From positions 1 through 63,990 of the forward strand of contig NZ_VEWL01000019.1 of the NCBI RefSeq assembly GCF_006376685.1: a stretch of DNA of 63,990 nt. Direction: 5' to 3'. The notes below the pieces were generated by a model that ran no database searches, was not told the origin of the DNA, and saw nothing but the letters and a program-made list of their open reading frames with translations. The translations under genes and the position numbers were made by a program. The first letter of the stretch is position 1; every line of letters starts with the position of its first letter. Shown here piece after piece: positions 41,285 to 52,495 of this stretch. This DNA comes from Ochrobactrum teleogrylli (lineage in GTDB: Bacteria; Pseudomonadota; Alphaproteobacteria; Rhizobiales; Rhizobiaceae).

Positions 41285-41926
41285 TCAATTTGCTTTGCGT
41301 CGCAAGTTGCTGATTTCGAGGATGACCGAAGTCTGATCGATAGCACTTTGATGTTTTACCAGATCGAAATCCCAACCGACACGGCTTTCATCGATTTCCC
41401 TCTGGTAATCCCGACCTTTTTGGAAAAGCGCCTTGGCGCCGCTGACGAGCCAGGGCTCCGTCAAACCGAAAAGATCATTCAATGAGGCGAGCGCCCGGGC
41501 GGTAACAACGTCCGGCGTTTCGAGTTTTTCCCACATCGACTCGATACGAGCCGCATGAATATGAGCGGGAACATTCAAATGTCCGGCAGCGGTACGCAGA
41601 AAAGCAGCCTTTTTGCCCGCACTTTCCACCAGATCGATACGGCTATCGGGTTGATCCGCCAGATAGCAGGCCGTGACGATGCCGGGAAATCCGCCCCCAG
41701 AACCGATATCGAGCCAGCGTTTAGCGTTTGGCGCTAGCGGGAAAACCTGCGCGCTATCGAGAATATGACGGCTCCAAAGGTCCGCCAATGTCGATGGAGA
41801 GGCCAGATTGATCGCTTTTGACCATTTTCGGAACAGCTCTTCGAATTCAATCAGGCGATCCGCTGTTTCACGTGAAACAGTGGGATTGATCCGGCGAAGG
41901 CTTTCATAACGACGATCCGCACTCAT
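41285..41926 (-). CDS. rsmG: 16S rRNA (guanine527-N7)-methyltransferase
   Basis: A 213-residue SAM-dependent methyltransferase (formerly GidB) that makes m7G527 in 16S rRNA. The SAM motif [12 protein letters not shown] is present. I chose the ATG at 41926, which gives the usual length. A GTG at 41938 overlaps the mnmG stop (GTGA) and has the better ribosome-binding site, so four extra residues are possible. A perfect parS site lies in its 5' region. Confidence 0.95.
   Translation of the reverse strand: MSADRRYESLRRINPTVSRETADRLIEFEELFRKWSKAINLASPSTLADLWSRHILDSAQVFPLAPNAKRWLDIGSGGGFPGIVTACYLADQPDSRIDLVESAGKKAAFLRTAAGHLNVPAHIHAARIESMWEKLETPDVVTARALASLNDLFGLTEPWLVSGAKALFQKGRDYQREIDESRVGWDFDLVKHQSAIDQTSVILEISNLRRKAN
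41864..41879. other. parS site 1 (within rsmG)
   Basis: TGTTTCACGTGAAACA, a perfect 16-bp parS palindrome, lies inside the coding sequence near the rsmG start. Confidence 0.93.
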
Positions 41927-41934
41927 AATAGCAC

Positions 41935-43845
41935 TCACGCCGCGCCCTTCCCTTCCGCCAGTTCCGTGGCAACCTGTCGGCGCGAGCCATGCTTCTTGAT
42001 TTGTGCGATCAACAGCGCCAAAGCAGCTGGTGTCATCCCGTCGACGCGTTGCGCTTCGGCAATCGTTTCCGGTTTACGCTGCTTGAGCTTATGCTTCAAC
42101 TCATTGGACAAGCCCGAAATCGCGTCGATATCCAGACCAGCGGGAATCAACAAACGCTCTTCGCGTTCCATGACAGCGATATCCGTCTGCTGACGTTCCA
42201 TATAGACCGCATATTGCGCTTCAATTTCCAGCGCTTCGCGCGTGAACGGATCTATTGAGCCCAGTTCAGGCCAGATTGGATTCAACCGCGTCAGGTCAAT
42301 ATCGGGATAAGACAGCAGATCATAAGCCGAGCGGCGAACACCGTCGTGATTGAGATGCAGATCATATCGGCTTGCAAGATTTGGCGTAATCGACAGCGAC
42401 TGTGTCAATTCCCGTGCGGCAGACAATGCTTCCTGACGTTCATCAAACCGCTTCTTGCGCTCCGCGCCCAATATTCCAAGACGATCCGCCAGTGGCGTCA
42501 AACGCTGATCAGCATTATCCGCACGCAAAGAAAGACGGAATTCTGCGCGCGATGTGAACATGCGATATGGCTCACTCACACCGCGAGATGTCAGGTCATC
42601 CACCATCACGCCAATATAGGCTTCAGTGCGCTGGATGATGATCGGCTCATCGCCCCCTGCCCGCCGCGCAGCATTCAAGCCAGCCAAAAGACCTTGGGCG
42701 CCCGCTTCCTCGTACCCTGTCGTGCCATTGATCTGGCCCGCCAGGAACAGACCATTGACGCGCCGCGTTTCCAGACTGCGCTTCAGCTCGCGCGGATCGA
42801 TGAAGTCATACTCGATTGCATAGCCGGGCTGCAGCATCACTGCCTTCTCAAGACCGGGTATGGTCTTCAGGATTGCAAGCTGCACATCCTCCGGCAAAGA
42901 GGTCGAGATACCATTCGGATAGACGGTATCGTCATCCAGACCTTCCGGCTCCAGGAATATCTGGTGGCCGTCGCGATCCCCGAACTTCACGATCTTGTCT
43001 TCAACCGAAGGGCAATAGCGCGGGCCGATACCTTCAATCGAGCCGGAATACATGGCCGAGCGATGCAGATTGGCGCGAATAATCGCGTGGGTTTCCGGCG
43101 TCGTGCGCGTAATACCGCAATCGATCTGCGGTGTCGTAATGCGATCCGTCATCAAAGAAAACGGGACCGGGTTCTCATCGGCAGACTGGGTTTCGAGGTT
43201 TGCCCAATCGATAGTCCGCCCATCAAGACGCGGTGGCGTGCCAGTTTTGAGGCGCCCCAATGCAAAGCCAAGCGTCTTCAAAGTATCCGAAAGCCCAAGT
43301 GCCGGATTCTCACCCATGCGCCCAGCCGGTATCTTCTTCTCGCCGATGTGAATGAGGCCGTTCAGAAACGTGCCGGTCGTCAGCACGACAGCGCCGCAGT
43401 TCAACAGCCGACCATCTGACAACACGACACCAGTGACGTTACCATTCTCGGTTTTGATATCGAAGGCACCACCTTCAACGACAGTCAAATTCTCTTGCTT
43501 ACTGATTATGTCCTGCATTGCAAGACGATAAAGTTTGCGATCAGCTTGGGTACGAGGGCCGCGAACGGCTGGTCCCTTGCGTCGGTTCAGTAGGCGGAAC
43601 TGGATGCCTGCCTTATCGGCAACGCGACCCATCAAACCGTCCAACGCATCAATCTCGCGAACGAGATGCCCCTTGCCCAAACCACCAATGGCAGGATTAC
43701 AGGACATAACGCCAATGGTATCAAAGCGATGTGTCACCAATGCCGTGCGTGCGCCAGCGCGCGCAGCCGCCGACGCAGCTTCGCAGCCCGCATGACCGCC
43801 ACCGACAACAATAACATCGAAGACTGTAGACTCAGCCGAACTCAT
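41935..43845 (-). CDS. mnmG: tRNA uridine-5-carboxymethylaminomethyl modification enzyme MnmG
   Basis: A 636-residue FAD-binding partner of MnmE that modifies U34 of certain tRNAs (formerly GidA). It has [12 protein letters not shown], the [17 protein letters not shown] signature and a helical C-terminal domain. I chose the ATG at 43845; MREM at 43854 is an alternative. It is downstream of mnmE and upstream of rsmG. Confidence 0.97.
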   Translation of the reverse strand: MSSAESTVFDVIVVGGGHAGCEAASAAARAGARTALVTHRFDTIGVMSCNPAIGGLGKGHLVREIDALDGLMGRVADKAGIQFRLLNRRKGPAVRGPRTQADRKLYRLAMQDIISKQENLTVVEGGAFDIKTENGNVTGVVLSDGRLLNCGAVVLTTGTFLNGLIHIGEKKIPAGRMGENPALGLSDTLKTLGFALGRLKTGTPPRLDGRTIDWANLETQSADENPVPFSLMTDRITTPQIDCGITRTTPETHAIIRANLHRSAMYSGSIEGIGPRYCPSVEDKIVKFGDRDGHQIFLEPEGLDDDTVYPNGISTSLPEDVQLAILKTIPGLEKAVMLQPGYAIEYDFIDPRELKRSLETRRVNGLFLAGQINGTTGYEEAGAQGLLAGLNAARRAGGDEPIIIQRTEAYIGVMVDDLTSRGVSEPYRMFTSRAEFRLSLRADNADQRLTPLADRLGILGAERKKRFDERQEALSAARELTQSLSITPNLASRYDLHLNHDGVRRSAYDLLSYPDIDLTRLNPIWPELGSIDPFTREALEIEAQYAVYMERQQTDIAVMEREERLLIPAGLDIDAISGLSNELKHKLKQRKPETIAEAQRVDGMTPAALALLIAQIKKHGSRRQVATELAEGKGAA

Positions 43846-43995
43846 TTCTCGCATCCCTGGATTAAGAGACAGCTTTTGCCATGAAAGCGTTTGAAACGGA
43901 AGGATAAAAGCGTGACGAGCGATCAATTAAAGCGTTCAACGTCGCTGACTCATGAAGATAAGATGGAGTCAACCAACATTGACGGATTCCACAGA

Positions 43996-44011
43996 TGTTT
44001 CACGTGAAACA
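43996..44011. other. parS site 2 (between mnmG and mnmE)
   Basis: A second perfect TGTTTCACGTGAAACA in the 212-bp gap between the two genes. Confidence 0.93.
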
Positions 44012-44044
44012 TTTCCCGAGCTTTGTCGGCGCTTCACGAGGCAA

Positions 44045-44060
44045 TGTTTCACGTGAATCA
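44045..44060. other. parS site 3 (overlaps the mnmE stop)
   Basis: TGTTTCACGTGAATCA: 15 of 16 match to parS, 49 bp from site 2. Its last three bases are the mnmE stop codon. Confidence 0.8.
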
Positions 44061-45386
44061 CTTGCCAATGCAGAACTGGGAGAAGATCACATCCAGAATT
44101 TCTTCGACATCCACATCACCTGTGATGCGCCCGAGATATTGCGAGGCTCGGCGCATGTTTTCGGCGCGCAACTCCAGTGGAAGATCCTCTCGGTGGGCGG
44201 CGATTTCGATTTCGCTTAGTGTTGAGCGGAGCAAATTGATATGGCGCTGTCGTGTGGGAACAGCATCGTTGATCTGACCAATGCGTTCTTCGGCGAACTT
44301 CTGTAGTTTAGCTAAAAGTTCGTCGAGTCCTGAACCATTTTTGATGGAGATTCGAAAAGTCCATCGTTCGGTTAGAGCACCAGTCAGATCAGCCTTGGTT
44401 CCAATCCGCCATATCTCCGCATCGGCTTCGTCGAGAGACACGTCAATCGGATCGCTCATATCTTCAAGCAGAAGAATAAGGTCTGCTTCCGACGCTCTTT
44501 CACGAGCTCTCTCAATGCCGATTTTTTCCACCACACTTTCGGTCTCGCGTAGCCCCGCCGTATCGGTGACATAAACCGGGATGCCATTGAGGTCGAGTTT
44601 GACTTCCAGAAGGTCGCGCGTGGTGCCCGCTTCATCGGAAATGATGGCCACTTCCCGTCCGGCGAGAAAATTTAGCAAGCTCGATTTACCGGCATTTGGT
44701 GCGCCAGCAATCACCACATGCAAACCGTCGCGGAGCATGGCTGCGCGTTTGCCGCTGGCAATGTGGAGCTCAATTTCCTTATGCAGCGCTTGCAAAGATC
44801 GCCATACCTGATCAGAAACAGAACCCGGCACATCGCTTTCATCCGCAAAGTCGAGTTCGGCTTCAATGAAGGCACGCGCACGGACAAGCCGTTGTCGCCA
44901 TTCGGTATAGAGTTGACGTTGCGCGCCGGAAGCAATCTGCAAGGCAAGGCGTCGTTGGCCTTCGGTCTCTGCGGCAATCAGATCGGCGAGACCTTCGGCA
45001 ATTGTCAGGTCCATCTTACCGTTGGTAAAGGCCCGACGCGTAAATTCGCCCGCTTCTGCAATGCGGCATCCGGCAAGCTCACTCAGTTCCTGCAACAGCT
45101 TTTCTACGACGGCGATACCGCCATGAAGATGAAATTCAACGCAGTCTTCGCCGGTAAAACTATGCGGTCCGGGGAAAAAGAGTGCCAATCCGCGATCGAT
45201 CGCATCTCCATTTCGGGCACGGAATGTCTTATAGCCCGCATAGCGCGGTTTAATTTCGCCGCCGATAATCGTTTCGATAATGAATCGAACCTTGGGGCCG
45301 GACGCACGCACGACAGCAACACCGGACGGGAGCCTTCCACTGGACAGTGCGAAAATCGTATCGTGATGCACGGCGGTGTCGTTCAT
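44058..45386 (-). CDS. mnmE: tRNA modification GTPase MnmE
   Basis: 442 residues. It has an N-terminal formyl-THF-binding domain, a helical domain, a G domain with GAPNAGKSSLLN and DTAGLRE, and the C-terminal CIGK whose Cys is conserved in the family. With MnmG it makes cmnm5U34. It is divergent from the DUF255 gene (86-bp gap). Confidence 0.97.
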   Translation of the reverse strand: MNDTAVHHDTIFALSSGRLPSGVAVVRASGPKVRFIIETIIGGEIKPRYAGYKTFRARNGDAIDRGLALFFPGPHSFTGEDCVEFHLHGGIAVVEKLLQELSELAGCRIAEAGEFTRRAFTNGKMDLTIAEGLADLIAAETEGQRRLALQIASGAQRQLYTEWRQRLVRARAFIEAELDFADESDVPGSVSDQVWRSLQALHKEIELHIASGKRAAMLRDGLHVVIAGAPNAGKSSLLNFLAGREVAIISDEAGTTRDLLEVKLDLNGIPVYVTDTAGLRETESVVEKIGIERARERASEADLILLLEDMSDPIDVSLDEADAEIWRIGTKADLTGALTERWTFRISIKNGSGLDELLAKLQKFAEERIGQINDAVPTRQRHINLLRSTLSEIEIAAHREDLPLELRAENMRRASQYLGRITGDVDVEEILDVIFSQFCIGK

Positions 45387-45472
45387 TGCGTTTCCTGACC
45401 TATATCAATCTTGCCAAGAGGATTGAAATTAAGCTCAGTGCATATTCATTCAAACGCTGAAAGGGAAGCCTC

Positions 45473-47485
45473 ATGACGGATATCAGCAGAAACAGGCTGT
45501 CTGCGGAACCCAGTGCCTATCTGCGCCAACATGCGGACAACCCGGTTCACTGGCAGCCCTGGGGAAAGGAAGCCCTCGACGCAGCGCGGGAATTGAACCG
45601 CCCTATCCTGCTTTCAATCGGCTATGCCGCCTGTCACTGGTGTCATGTCATGGCCCACGAGTCTTTTGAAGATGCCGATGTTGCAGCAGTCATGAACGAC
45701 CTGTTCGTCAATGTGAAGGTAGACCGCGAGGAGCGACCGGATATCGACCAGATCTATATGGCAGCGCTTGGCGCCATGGGACAGCAGGGCGGCTGGCCCT
45801 TGACCATGTTTCTGCGCCCTGACGGCAAGCCGTTCTGGGGCGGCACCTATTTTCCGCGACATGCGCGCTACAACATGCCGGGCTTTGTCGACGTACTGAA
45901 CGCGGTGAATGGTCTCTGGCAGGGAAATAAAGAAAAAATTAACCATAATGCCGAAGCGGTCTTCAATCATTTGGAAGGCAGGCTCGCTGCGCAGAGCGAA
46001 GGTAGCCAGAACGAAGTTTCCCGTTTCGATGTGATCGCCACACGGATCGCGACCATGTTCGATCCCGTCCGGGGTGGTATTGAAGGCGCTCCGAAATTTC
46101 CCAATGCCCCTTTCATGGACGCTCTGTGGCTATCCTGGCTTTATAATCGCGACAGCGATAGCAGGGACAAGTTTATCTACTCGCTAAAAACCATGCTGCA
46201 AGGTGGCATTTACGACCATCTCGGCGGTGGTCTTTGTCGCTACAGCACGGATGCGGACTGGCTGGTGCCACATTTTGAAAAGATGCTCTACGACAATGCC
46301 CAACTGATCCGTCACGCTAATTATGCCTATGCGGAAACCACGGATGACTTGTTCCGTAACCGAATCGAAGAAACCATCGATTGGCTGGTTCGGGAAATGC
46401 GCCTGCCGGATGGCAGTTTCACATCCAGTCTGGATGCCGACAGCGAAGGCGAAGAAGGAAAATTCTACGTCTGGAGTGAAGCAGAGATCGACCGCGTTCT
46501 GGGAGGAGACAGCGCAGCTTTCAAGACCTTCTATGGCGTTACACCGGGTGGTAACTGGGAGGGCCATACTATTCTGAACCGCCTGCATGACGTCGATGGT
46601 GGAGGGTCGGTTCCGCCGTTGATACGGGATGCCAAGACGAAGCTTTTCGCACAGCGTGAAACACGCATTCGCCCCGGACGGGATGATAAGGCGCTCACCG
46701 ACTGGAACGCACTGGCAATCCGGGCACTCGCAGAGGCAGGGCGGAGCTTTTCCAAACCTGAATGGGCCATGCTCGCCGTCGAAGCCTATCACGCGATCAT
46801 GGCGCCGTTTCGTGCGGGACAATTGGCGCATTGTCGTATGGAAGATCGGCTGGTCTACCCTGCCCTTTCGACAGACTATGCCAGCATGATCAATGCCGCG
46901 CTGGCGCTCTTTGAAGCAAGTGCTGACCGCGCTTATGTGGATGATGCGCAGAAGCTGAAGCAAGCGCTCGACGCACATCACCGGGATGCGTCAGGCAATT
47001 ATCGCCTCTCGGCACTCGATGCCGACGATGTTATTCTTCACGCCTATGGCGATTATGACGAGGCGATCCCCAGTGCGACCAGCCAGATCATTGAAGCGCT
47101 AACGCGGCTTTTCCTCGCGACCGGCGATATGGCGCTTTATCAAAGCAATGAGACGTTGATTGAGCAGGCGCTGGGCCGCGCATTGGCGCAGCAATATGGA
47201 CAGATCGGCATATTGAATGCTGCGCGTATGGCAGCTGAACCGCTATCTCTCGTTGTCGCCGCGCAATCCCAACAGGATGAGCTTGTTACGATAGCGAATC
47301 GAAACCCTGATCCGCGGCGTATGGATAAGATCGTCAGTTTCACAGCGGATGCTGAGATCGACCTGCCCACAGGCGGAACAGCCAAGGCTGAAAAGCCCTC
47401 CGCCTGGTTCTGCAAAGGCCATGTCTGCCTGCCACCCGTGGAAAACGGCGAAGCCTTGCGCATTCTTCTGACCGGCGGAGCATGA
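45473..47485 (+). CDS. Thioredoxin-domain protein (DUF255/SSP411-like)
   Basis: A 670-residue protein. The N-terminal thioredoxin-like domain (about residues 1-160) has CHWC in [16 protein letters not shown] long alpha/alpha-barrel region of the six-hairpin type follows. The YyaL/spermatogenesis-associated 20 family has no well-established function. AAAGGGAAG precedes the start. The stop abuts the rho terminator from the other strand. Confidence 0.9.
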   Translation: MTDISRNRLSAEPSAYLRQHADNPVHWQPWGKEALDAARELNRPILLSIGYAACHWCHVMAHESFEDADVAAVMNDLFVNVKVDREERPDIDQIYMAALGAMGQQGGWPLTMFLRPDGKPFWGGTYFPRHARYNMPGFVDVLNAVNGLWQGNKEKINHNAEAVFNHLEGRLAAQSEGSQNEVSRFDVIATRIATMFDPVRGGIEGAPKFPNAPFMDALWLSWLYNRDSDSRDKFIYSLKTMLQGGIYDHLGGGLCRYSTDADWLVPHFEKMLYDNAQLIRHANYAYAETTDDLFRNRIEETIDWLVREMRLPDGSFTSSLDADSEGEEGKFYVWSEAEIDRVLGGDSAAFKTFYGVTPGGNWEGHTILNRLHDVDGGGSVPPLIRDAKTKLFAQRETRIRPGRDDKALTDWNALAIRALAEAGRSFSKPEWAMLAVEAYHAIMAPFRAGQLAHCRMEDRLVYPALSTDYASMINAALALFEASADRAYVDDAQKLKQALDAHHRDASGNYRLSALDADDVILHAYGDYDEAIPSATSQIIEALTRLFLATGDMALYQSNETLIEQALGRALAQQYGQIGILNAARMAAEPLSLVVAAQSQQDELVTIANRNPDPRRMDKIVSFTADAEIDLPTGGTAKAEKPSAWFCKGHVCLPPVENGEALRILLTGGA

Positions 47486-47488
47486 ACA

Positions 47489-47522
47489 CCAAAAAAGCCA
47501 CGCCGGTTACCCAGCGTAGCTT
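47489..47522 (-). terminator. Intrinsic terminator of rho
   Basis: On the minus strand AAGCTACGC pairs with GCGTGGCTT (one G-T pair), followed by TTTTTTGG, 28 bp after the rho stop. Confidence 0.75.
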
Positions 47523-47549
47523 TAATTTGTCGGAGCGCTTGAAGCGCGA

Positions 47550-48815
47550 TTACGTGTTCATCGAATCGAAGAACTCACCATTGCTCTTGGTCTGCTTGAG
47601 CTTGTCGATGAGGAACTCGATTGCATCAGTCGTGCCCATCGGCGCGAGAATACGGCGCAGAACGAAAATCTTCTGGAGATCGGCGCGTGGGACGAGCAGA
47701 TCTTCCTTACGCGTACCGGATTTGAGAATGTCCATAGCCGGGAAGATGCGCTTGTCTGCAACCTTGCGGTCGAGAACGATTTCCGAGTTACCCGTGCCCT
47801 TGAATTCTTCAAAGATCACTTCGTCCATACGGCTGCCGGTATCGATCAGCGCGGTCGCGATGATGGTAAGCGAACCACCTTCTTCGATGTTACGCGCAGC
47901 ACCGAAGAAACGCTTCGGACGCTGGAGCGCATTGGCGTCCACACCACCGGTCAGGACTTTACCCGACGACGGAACAACAGTGTTGTAAGCGCGGCCAAGA
48001 CGGGTGATCGAGTCAAGCAGGATCACGACATCGCGGCCATGTTCCACCAGGCGCTTGGCCTTTTCGATGACCATTTCGGCAACCTGAACGTGACGCGCAG
48101 CCGGTTCGTCGAAGGTAGACGAAATGACTTCGCCCTTCACCGAACGCTGCATGTCCGTCACTTCTTCAGGACGCTCATCAATCAGAAGAACGATCAGATA
48201 GCATTCCGGATGATTGGCGGTGATCGAATGCGCGATATTCTGCAAGAGAACGGTTTTACCGGTACGCGGCGGAGCGACGATCAGGCCGCGCTGGCCCTTG
48301 CCGAGCGGCGCAACCAGATCGATGACGCGCGGCGACAGATCCTTGGAGGTTGGAACTTCGAGTTCCATCTTGAAACGCTCATTCGGATAGAGCGGCGTCA
48401 GATTGTCGAAGTGGACCTTGTGGCGAATCTTTTCCGGGTCTTCGAAATTGATCGAATTGACCTTGAGAAGCGCAAAATAACGCTCGCCTTCCTTCGGGCC
48501 ACGGATCGGGCCTTCAACCGTATCGCCGGTCTTCAGCGAGAAGCGGCGCAACTGCGAAGGGGAAATATAAATATCGTCGGGGCCTGGCAGATAATTGGCG
48601 TCGGCGGAGCGCAGGAAGCCAAAACCGTCCTGCAGCACTTCGACAACGCCCTCACCGATGATCTCGACATCCTGCGAAGCCAGCTTCTTGAGAATCGCGA
48701 ACATCAGTTCCTGCTTGCGCATCGCGCTCGCATTTTCGACTTCAAGGGTTTCGGCGAAAGCAAGCAGCTCAACCGGTGTTTTATTTTTTAGTTCTTGTAG
48801 TTTCATTTCCTGCAT
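47550..48815 (-). CDS. rho: Transcription termination factor Rho
   Basis: A 421-residue hexameric RNA helicase. It has the N-terminal RNA-binding OSB/CSD domain ([21 protein letters not shown]), Walker A APPRTGKT, Walker B VILLDSIT and the Q-loop [11 protein letters not shown]. The length is normal. The ATG at 48806 is a possible shorter start. It is downstream of hemJ on the same strand with a hairpin between them. Confidence 0.97.
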   Translation of the reverse strand: MQEMKLQELKNKTPVELLAFAETLEVENASAMRKQELMFAILKKLASQDVEIIGEGVVEVLQDGFGFLRSADANYLPGPDDIYISPSQLRRFSLKTGDTVEGPIRGPKEGERYFALLKVNSINFEDPEKIRHKVHFDNLTPLYPNERFKMELEVPTSKDLSPRVIDLVAPLGKGQRGLIVAPPRTGKTVLLQNIAHSITANHPECYLIVLLIDERPEEVTDMQRSVKGEVISSTFDEPAARHVQVAEMVIEKAKRLVEHGRDVVILLDSITRLGRAYNTVVPSSGKVLTGGVDANALQRPKRFFGAARNIEEGGSLTIIATALIDTGSRMDEVIFEEFKGTGNSEIVLDRKVADKRIFPAMDILKSGTRKEDLLVPRADLQKIFVLRRILAPMGTTDAIEFLIDKLKQTKSNGEFFDSMNT

Positions 48816-49003
48816 GGATGAGGAACTCTTTTGAAATATAAGGAGAAAATGCAGTTGTTCGGAAAGTTGGTCAGCTGGTTGGCTTGACCGGCATCGAAGG
48901 CCTGCGATCAGGAAGGGAAGAGGTTTCCTTCATATCGATTTGCAATATGAAGAGCAAGTCACATGTAGTGACTGCGCAAAAATTCTGCAACGAGAAAATG
49001 GCA

Positions 49004-49030
49004 GAAACCCGACCAAACGGGTTTCTTTTT
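49004..49030. terminator. Hairpin between hemJ and rho
   Basis: GAAACCCG pairs with CGGGTTTC around a six-base loop. The T run is on the plus-strand side; on the minus strand only TGCCATTTTC follows, so as a hemJ terminator it may be weak. Confidence 0.6.
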
Positions 49031-49045
49031 CATTTAAAACCGCAA

Positions 49046-49582
49046 TTAAAATGGCTTCACGATCACCAGAATGACGATCAGGACCATCAGCACCGTTGGC
49101 ACTTCGTTAACGATTCGCCAGTGCTTTGCCGATTTCGTGTTCTTGTCTTCCGCGAAAAGGCGTGTCGCTTTCGAAAGATAGCCATGCATGCCGGACATCA
49201 ACACGACCAGCAGCAGCTTGGCGTGCAGCCACCCGCCCTGGAAGCGGAAAATCTCCCATGCCATCCAGATACCGGCGATCCAGGTCACCGCCATGGCGGG
49301 ATTGATGATGAAGTGCAGCAGTCGCTTTTCCATCACCTTGAAAGTCTCGGAAGCTTCTGAGCCCGGCTTGGCCGCTGTGTGATAGACGAAAAGCCGTGGC
49401 AGATAGAGCATTCCGGCCATCCAGGCGATGACGGCAATGACGTGAACCGCCTTTACCCAGAGATAGGCATCGGTTGGATTCACGTGAAACAATGCCCAAA
49501 CGCCAAGCACCACGATGACAAGCGCTGCGATCATGCGAATATAGGCGGCCTTGGTGCTGCCCTTCGAGGTCGGCTGGCTCAC
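49046..49582 (-). CDS. hemJ: Protoporphyrinogen oxidase HemJ
   Basis: A 178-residue inner-membrane protein with four to five membrane helices that oxidises protoporphyrinogen IX in heme synthesis. The conserved His in [19 protein letters not shown] and Lys-containing [15 protein letters not shown] regions are present. Its ATG overlaps the hemE stop by 4 bp, a natural heme operon. It carries a degenerate parS-like sequence. Confidence 0.93.
   Translation of the reverse strand: MSQPTSKGSTKAAYIRMIAALVIVVLGVWALFHVNPTDAYLWVKAVHVIAVIAWMAGMLYLPRLFVYHTAAKPGSEASETFKVMEKRLLHFIINPAMAVTWIAGIWMAWEIFRFQGGWLHAKLLLVVLMSGMHGYLSKATRLFAEDKNTKSAKHWRIVNEVPTVLMVLIVILVIVKPF
49476..49491. other. parS-like site 4 (within hemJ)
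   Basis: GGATTCACGTGAAACA matches the parS consensus at 14 of 16 positions, 1.1 kb from oriC. ParB binding here is possible but weaker. Confidence 0.45.
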
Positions 49583-50604
49583 GATTTTTCTCCACGAATG
49601 CGATCAATCATGCGCTGGACATTCTCGACCGGCGCTTGCGGCGTAATACCATGTCCGAGATTGAAGATCAGCGGACCTTTCCCGAGACGTTCTAGGATCG
49701 CGTCTACACCTTCATCGAGTGCCGAACCGCCCGCGACAACGCGCAACGGATCGAGATTGCCCTGAATGGCGCCATCTTCCTGCAAGGCGGCGGCGAAATT
49801 GAGCGGAACCGACCAGTCGAGGCCGAGCACGTCCACACCGGTCTTTTCGCGGTAGCCCGCATAAAGCATTCCGGCACCCTTCGGGAAACCGATAATGCGC
49901 GCTTCGGGATAGACCGCGCGAACTTTCTGAACGATCCGCGCCACCGGCTGGATGCAGAACCGCTCAAAGCAATCTTCGTCCAGAACACCAGACCAGGAAT
50001 CGAAAATCTGTACGGCGTCCGCGCCTGCATCCAGCTGTTCGATGAGATATTCGGCGGACACATCCGCCAGATCATTCAAAAGCTTTTCGAAGGCTTCCGG
50101 GAAACGATAGGCGAAAAGGCGGGCTGGCGCCTGATCCGGTGTGCCGTGACCGGCGATCATATAGGTCGCAACGGTCCAGGGCGCGCCACAGAAGCCGAGC
50201 AGCGTCGTTTCGTCGGGCAGTTGCTCGCGCAGTAGCCGAACCGTTTCGTAGACCGGCTCCAGCCGTTTGGCGACACCTTCGGTCTCAAGCCAGAATATCT
50301 CGTCCGCGTCGATCGGGGTCATTAAAGGCCCCTTGCCTTCTTCAAAGCGAAGGTCACGTCCAAGGGCGTGAGGGATGACCAGAATGTCGGAAAACAGAAT
50401 GGCTGCATCAAAGCCAAAACGGCGGATCGGCTGAAGCGTCACTTCGACTGCCAGGTCGGGTGAATAACACAGATCGAGAAAGCTCCCTGCCTTCTTCCGT
50501 GTCTCGCGATATTCCGGAAGGTAGCGACCGGCCTGACGCATCATCCAGATGGGAGGTGGAAAGACCGCTTCACCGTCGATCACTCTCAAGACTTTGCGCT
50601 TCAT
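49579..50604 (-). CDS. hemE: Uroporphyrinogen decarboxylase
   Basis: 341 residues. It removes four carboxyl groups from uroporphyrinogen III in heme synthesis. The signatures [18 protein letters not shown] and [13 protein letters not shown] are present. I chose MKRKVLRV at 50604, directly before the core fold; the frame extends to 50754 into oriC. It heads a hemE-hemJ pair and marks the left edge of oriC. Confidence 0.97.
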   Translation of the reverse strand: MKRKVLRVIDGEAVFPPPIWMMRQAGRYLPEYRETRKKAGSFLDLCYSPDLAVEVTLQPIRRFGFDAAILFSDILVIPHALGRDLRFEEGKGPLMTPIDADEIFWLETEGVAKRLEPVYETVRLLREQLPDETTLLGFCGAPWTVATYMIAGHGTPDQAPARLFAYRFPEAFEKLLNDLADVSAEYLIEQLDAGADAVQIFDSWSGVLDEDCFERFCIQPVARIVQKVRAVYPEARIIGFPKGAGMLYAGYREKTGVDVLGLDWSVPLNFAAALQEDGAIQGNLDPLRVVAGGSALDEGVDAILERLGKGPLIFNLGHGITPQAPVENVQRMIDRIRGEKS

Positions 50605-51059
50605 CTGATTTTTTTCCGCCCTGTTGGTTGTCTGATCCGGTTTTGGTCTGAAGTTATCCAGTCCGGTTCTCATAAAGAAAGGATGATTCAGGAATCTTTT
50701 GATTCTTAGAGTCTGTTGGAATCGGGGATTAAGGTCTGTTCCGGTTTTCCCCACAGTTCAGAAATTGCCAACGCATCCTGTGCAATTTTTCGCCGCCAGT
50801 CTGACCGAAAACGGAAAAAACTCAATTCCCTCTTTTAATATAAAGGGTTACCAATTGACGCAGTTCATGAGCTTTTGTGGAAAAGCTGGGAATTATTGAG
50901 AGGTTTCCCGATTTTGCGAGTCTTGTCCACACATGTTGATGGCGGCTTCTCACATGTTCGCCCGCTGTGGATGACTTGCCAATTTTTCCACGGCCTGCCA
51001 TGGCTTGTGGAAGAAGCCTGGGGCTTACGCACAGCCGTCAACAGGAGGGCAACAAAACT
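50605..51059. other. oriC: Chromosomal replication origin (oriC)
   Basis: 455 bp between hemE and the DUF299 regulator gene, the same place as the Caulobacter origin. DnaA-box-like 9-mers: 50654-50662 TTATCCAGT, 50747-50755 (weak), 50876-50884 TTTTCCACA on minus, 50923-50931 TTGTCCACA, 50966-50974 TCATCCACA on minus, 50984-50992 TTTTCCACG, 51006-51014 TCTTCCACA on minus and 51025-51033 (weak). An AT-rich stretch around 50815-50860 could be the unwinding element. Genes diverge from it on both sides. Function is inferred from position and boxes. Confidence 0.88.
50685..50723. promoter_or_regulatory. Cluster of five GANTC methylation sites in oriC
   Basis: GATTC 50685, GAATC 50692, GATTC 50701, GAGTC 50709 and GAATC 50719: five CcrM-type sites in 39 bp, near-evenly spaced by 7 to 10 bp. 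One per 256 bp is expected by chance in random sequence. A sixth lies at 50918. Confidence 0.75.
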
Positions 51060-51899
51060 GTGACCAGACCGCTTTCCTACTTTCATCTCCATCTGATTTC
51101 TGATGCGACCGGAGAGACTCTCCTTGCAGCCGGGCGCGCTGCGGCGGCGCAATATGCCAATGCGCGGGCCATTGAGCATATTTATCCACTGATCCGCACC
51201 GAGAAGCAGTTGCGCAAGGTTCTGGAAGGCATCGACGCGGAACCCGGCATCGTGCTCTATACGATTGTGGATCAGAAACTGGCTGCGATCATCGATCAGT
51301 CCTGTGCGGAAATGGGTATTCCAAGCGTGTCCGTGCTGGAACCGGTGCTGACCACGTTTCAATCCTATCTCGGCGCGCCGGCACATCGCCGCGCCAGCGC
51401 ACAGCATGTGCTCAATGCCGATTATTTTCGCCGCATCGATGCGCTGAATTTCACGATGGAGCACGATGACGGGCAATTGCCGCTCGATATCGAAGAAGCG
51501 GACGTCATTCTGGTCGGCATTTCGCGGACGTCGAAAACGCCGACCAGCATTTATCTCGCCAATCGCGGCGTGAAGGCGACCAATGTGCCAATCGTATTGG
51601 GCATTCCTATTCCCGAAGTGCTGTTCACGGCCAAGCGACCGCTGATCGTGGGGCTGGTGGCGACCGCCGAACGAATTTCGCAAATCCGCCAGAACCGCCC
51701 GCTTGGCAGTGTGCCGTCGCTCGATACGGGACTTTATACGGACCGGGTGTCAATTTCCGAAGAATTGGCCTATGCGCGTAACATCTGCAACCGGCACAAC
51801 TGGCCGATCATCGATGTATCGCGCCGTTCCATCGAGGAAACGGCAGCCGCCATATTGGCGCTTTTGCGATCTGGAAAGAACGAAGGATTTCAGTCATGA
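51060..51899 (+). CDS. Pyruvate, phosphate dikinase / PEP synthase regulatory protein
   Basis: A 279-residue DUF299 bifunctional serine/threonine kinase and phosphorylase that switches PPDK or PEP synthase. The P-loop-like [15 protein letters not shown] motif is present. The start is a GTG at 51060 after AGGAGGG, giving the standard length; longer frames lie inside oriC. It overlaps maf by 4 bp. Confidence 0.95.
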   Translation: MTRPLSYFHLHLISDATGETLLAAGRAAAAQYANARAIEHIYPLIRTEKQLRKVLEGIDAEPGIVLYTIVDQKLAAIIDQSCAEMGIPSVSVLEPVLTTFQSYLGAPAHRRASAQHVLNADYFRRIDALNFTMEHDDGQLPLDIEEADVILVGISRTSKTPTSIYLANRGVKATNVPIVLGIPIPEVLFTAKRPLIVGLVATAERISQIRQNRPLGSVPSLDTGLYTDRVSISEELAYARNICNRHNWPIIDVSRRSIEETAAAILALLRSGKNEGFQS

Positions 51900-52495
51900 C
51901 AACCAGGCTCATTCTTGCTTCCAAAAGCCCGTTCCGTTCTGCGCTGTTGAAAAATGCAGGTATCGAATTTTCGAACGAAAGTGCCGATATCGATGAGCGC
52001 GCCGTCGAAGCCCCGCTTTATGAAACGGGCGCTACGCCGGAAGATGTGGCGCAGGTTCTGGCTGAAGCCAAGGCGCTGGACGTGAGTGAGAAAAATCCTG
52101 GCGCCGTGGTGATCGGCTGCGACCAGACTCTCTCGCTCGGTGAAGATATTTTCCACAAGCCCGCCGATATGGAAGCGGCGGGTCGCCAGCTTCTGCAATT
52201 TTCCGGCAAGACGCACCAGCTCAACAGCGCGGTGGTTCTGGTGAAGGACGGCGAGACTCTATGGCGTCACGTTTCGGTGGCGCGCATGACAATGCGGGCA
52301 TTGAGCCCGGCTTTTATCGGGCGCTATCTCGGTCGGGTTGGCGACAGCGCGCTTTCCAGCGTCGGCGCCTATCAGGTGGAAGGTCCGGGCATCCAGCTTT
52401 TCGAAAAAATCGAAGGCGATTATTTCACGATTGTCGGCCTGCCGCTGCTGCCGCTGCTTGCCGAACTGCGCAAGGAACAACTTATCGATGGCTGA
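51896..52495 (+). CDS. Maf-like nucleoside triphosphate pyrophosphatase
   Basis: A 199-residue Maf/YceF-type enzyme that hydrolyses modified or non-canonical nucleotides. It has the N-terminal [14 protein letters not shown] and the catalytic Asp segment [10 protein letters not shown]. It starts in the ATGA overlap with the regulator gene and overlaps aroE by 8 bp. Confidence 0.94.
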   Translation: MTTRLILASKSPFRSALLKNAGIEFSNESADIDERAVEAPLYETGATPEDVAQVLAEAKALDVSEKNPGAVVIGCDQTLSLGEDIFHKPADMEAAGRQLLQFSGKTHQLNSAVVLVKDGETLWRHVSVARMTMRALSPAFIGRYLGRVGDSALSSVGAYQVEGPGIQLFEKIEGDYFTIVGLPLLPLLAELRKEQLIDG

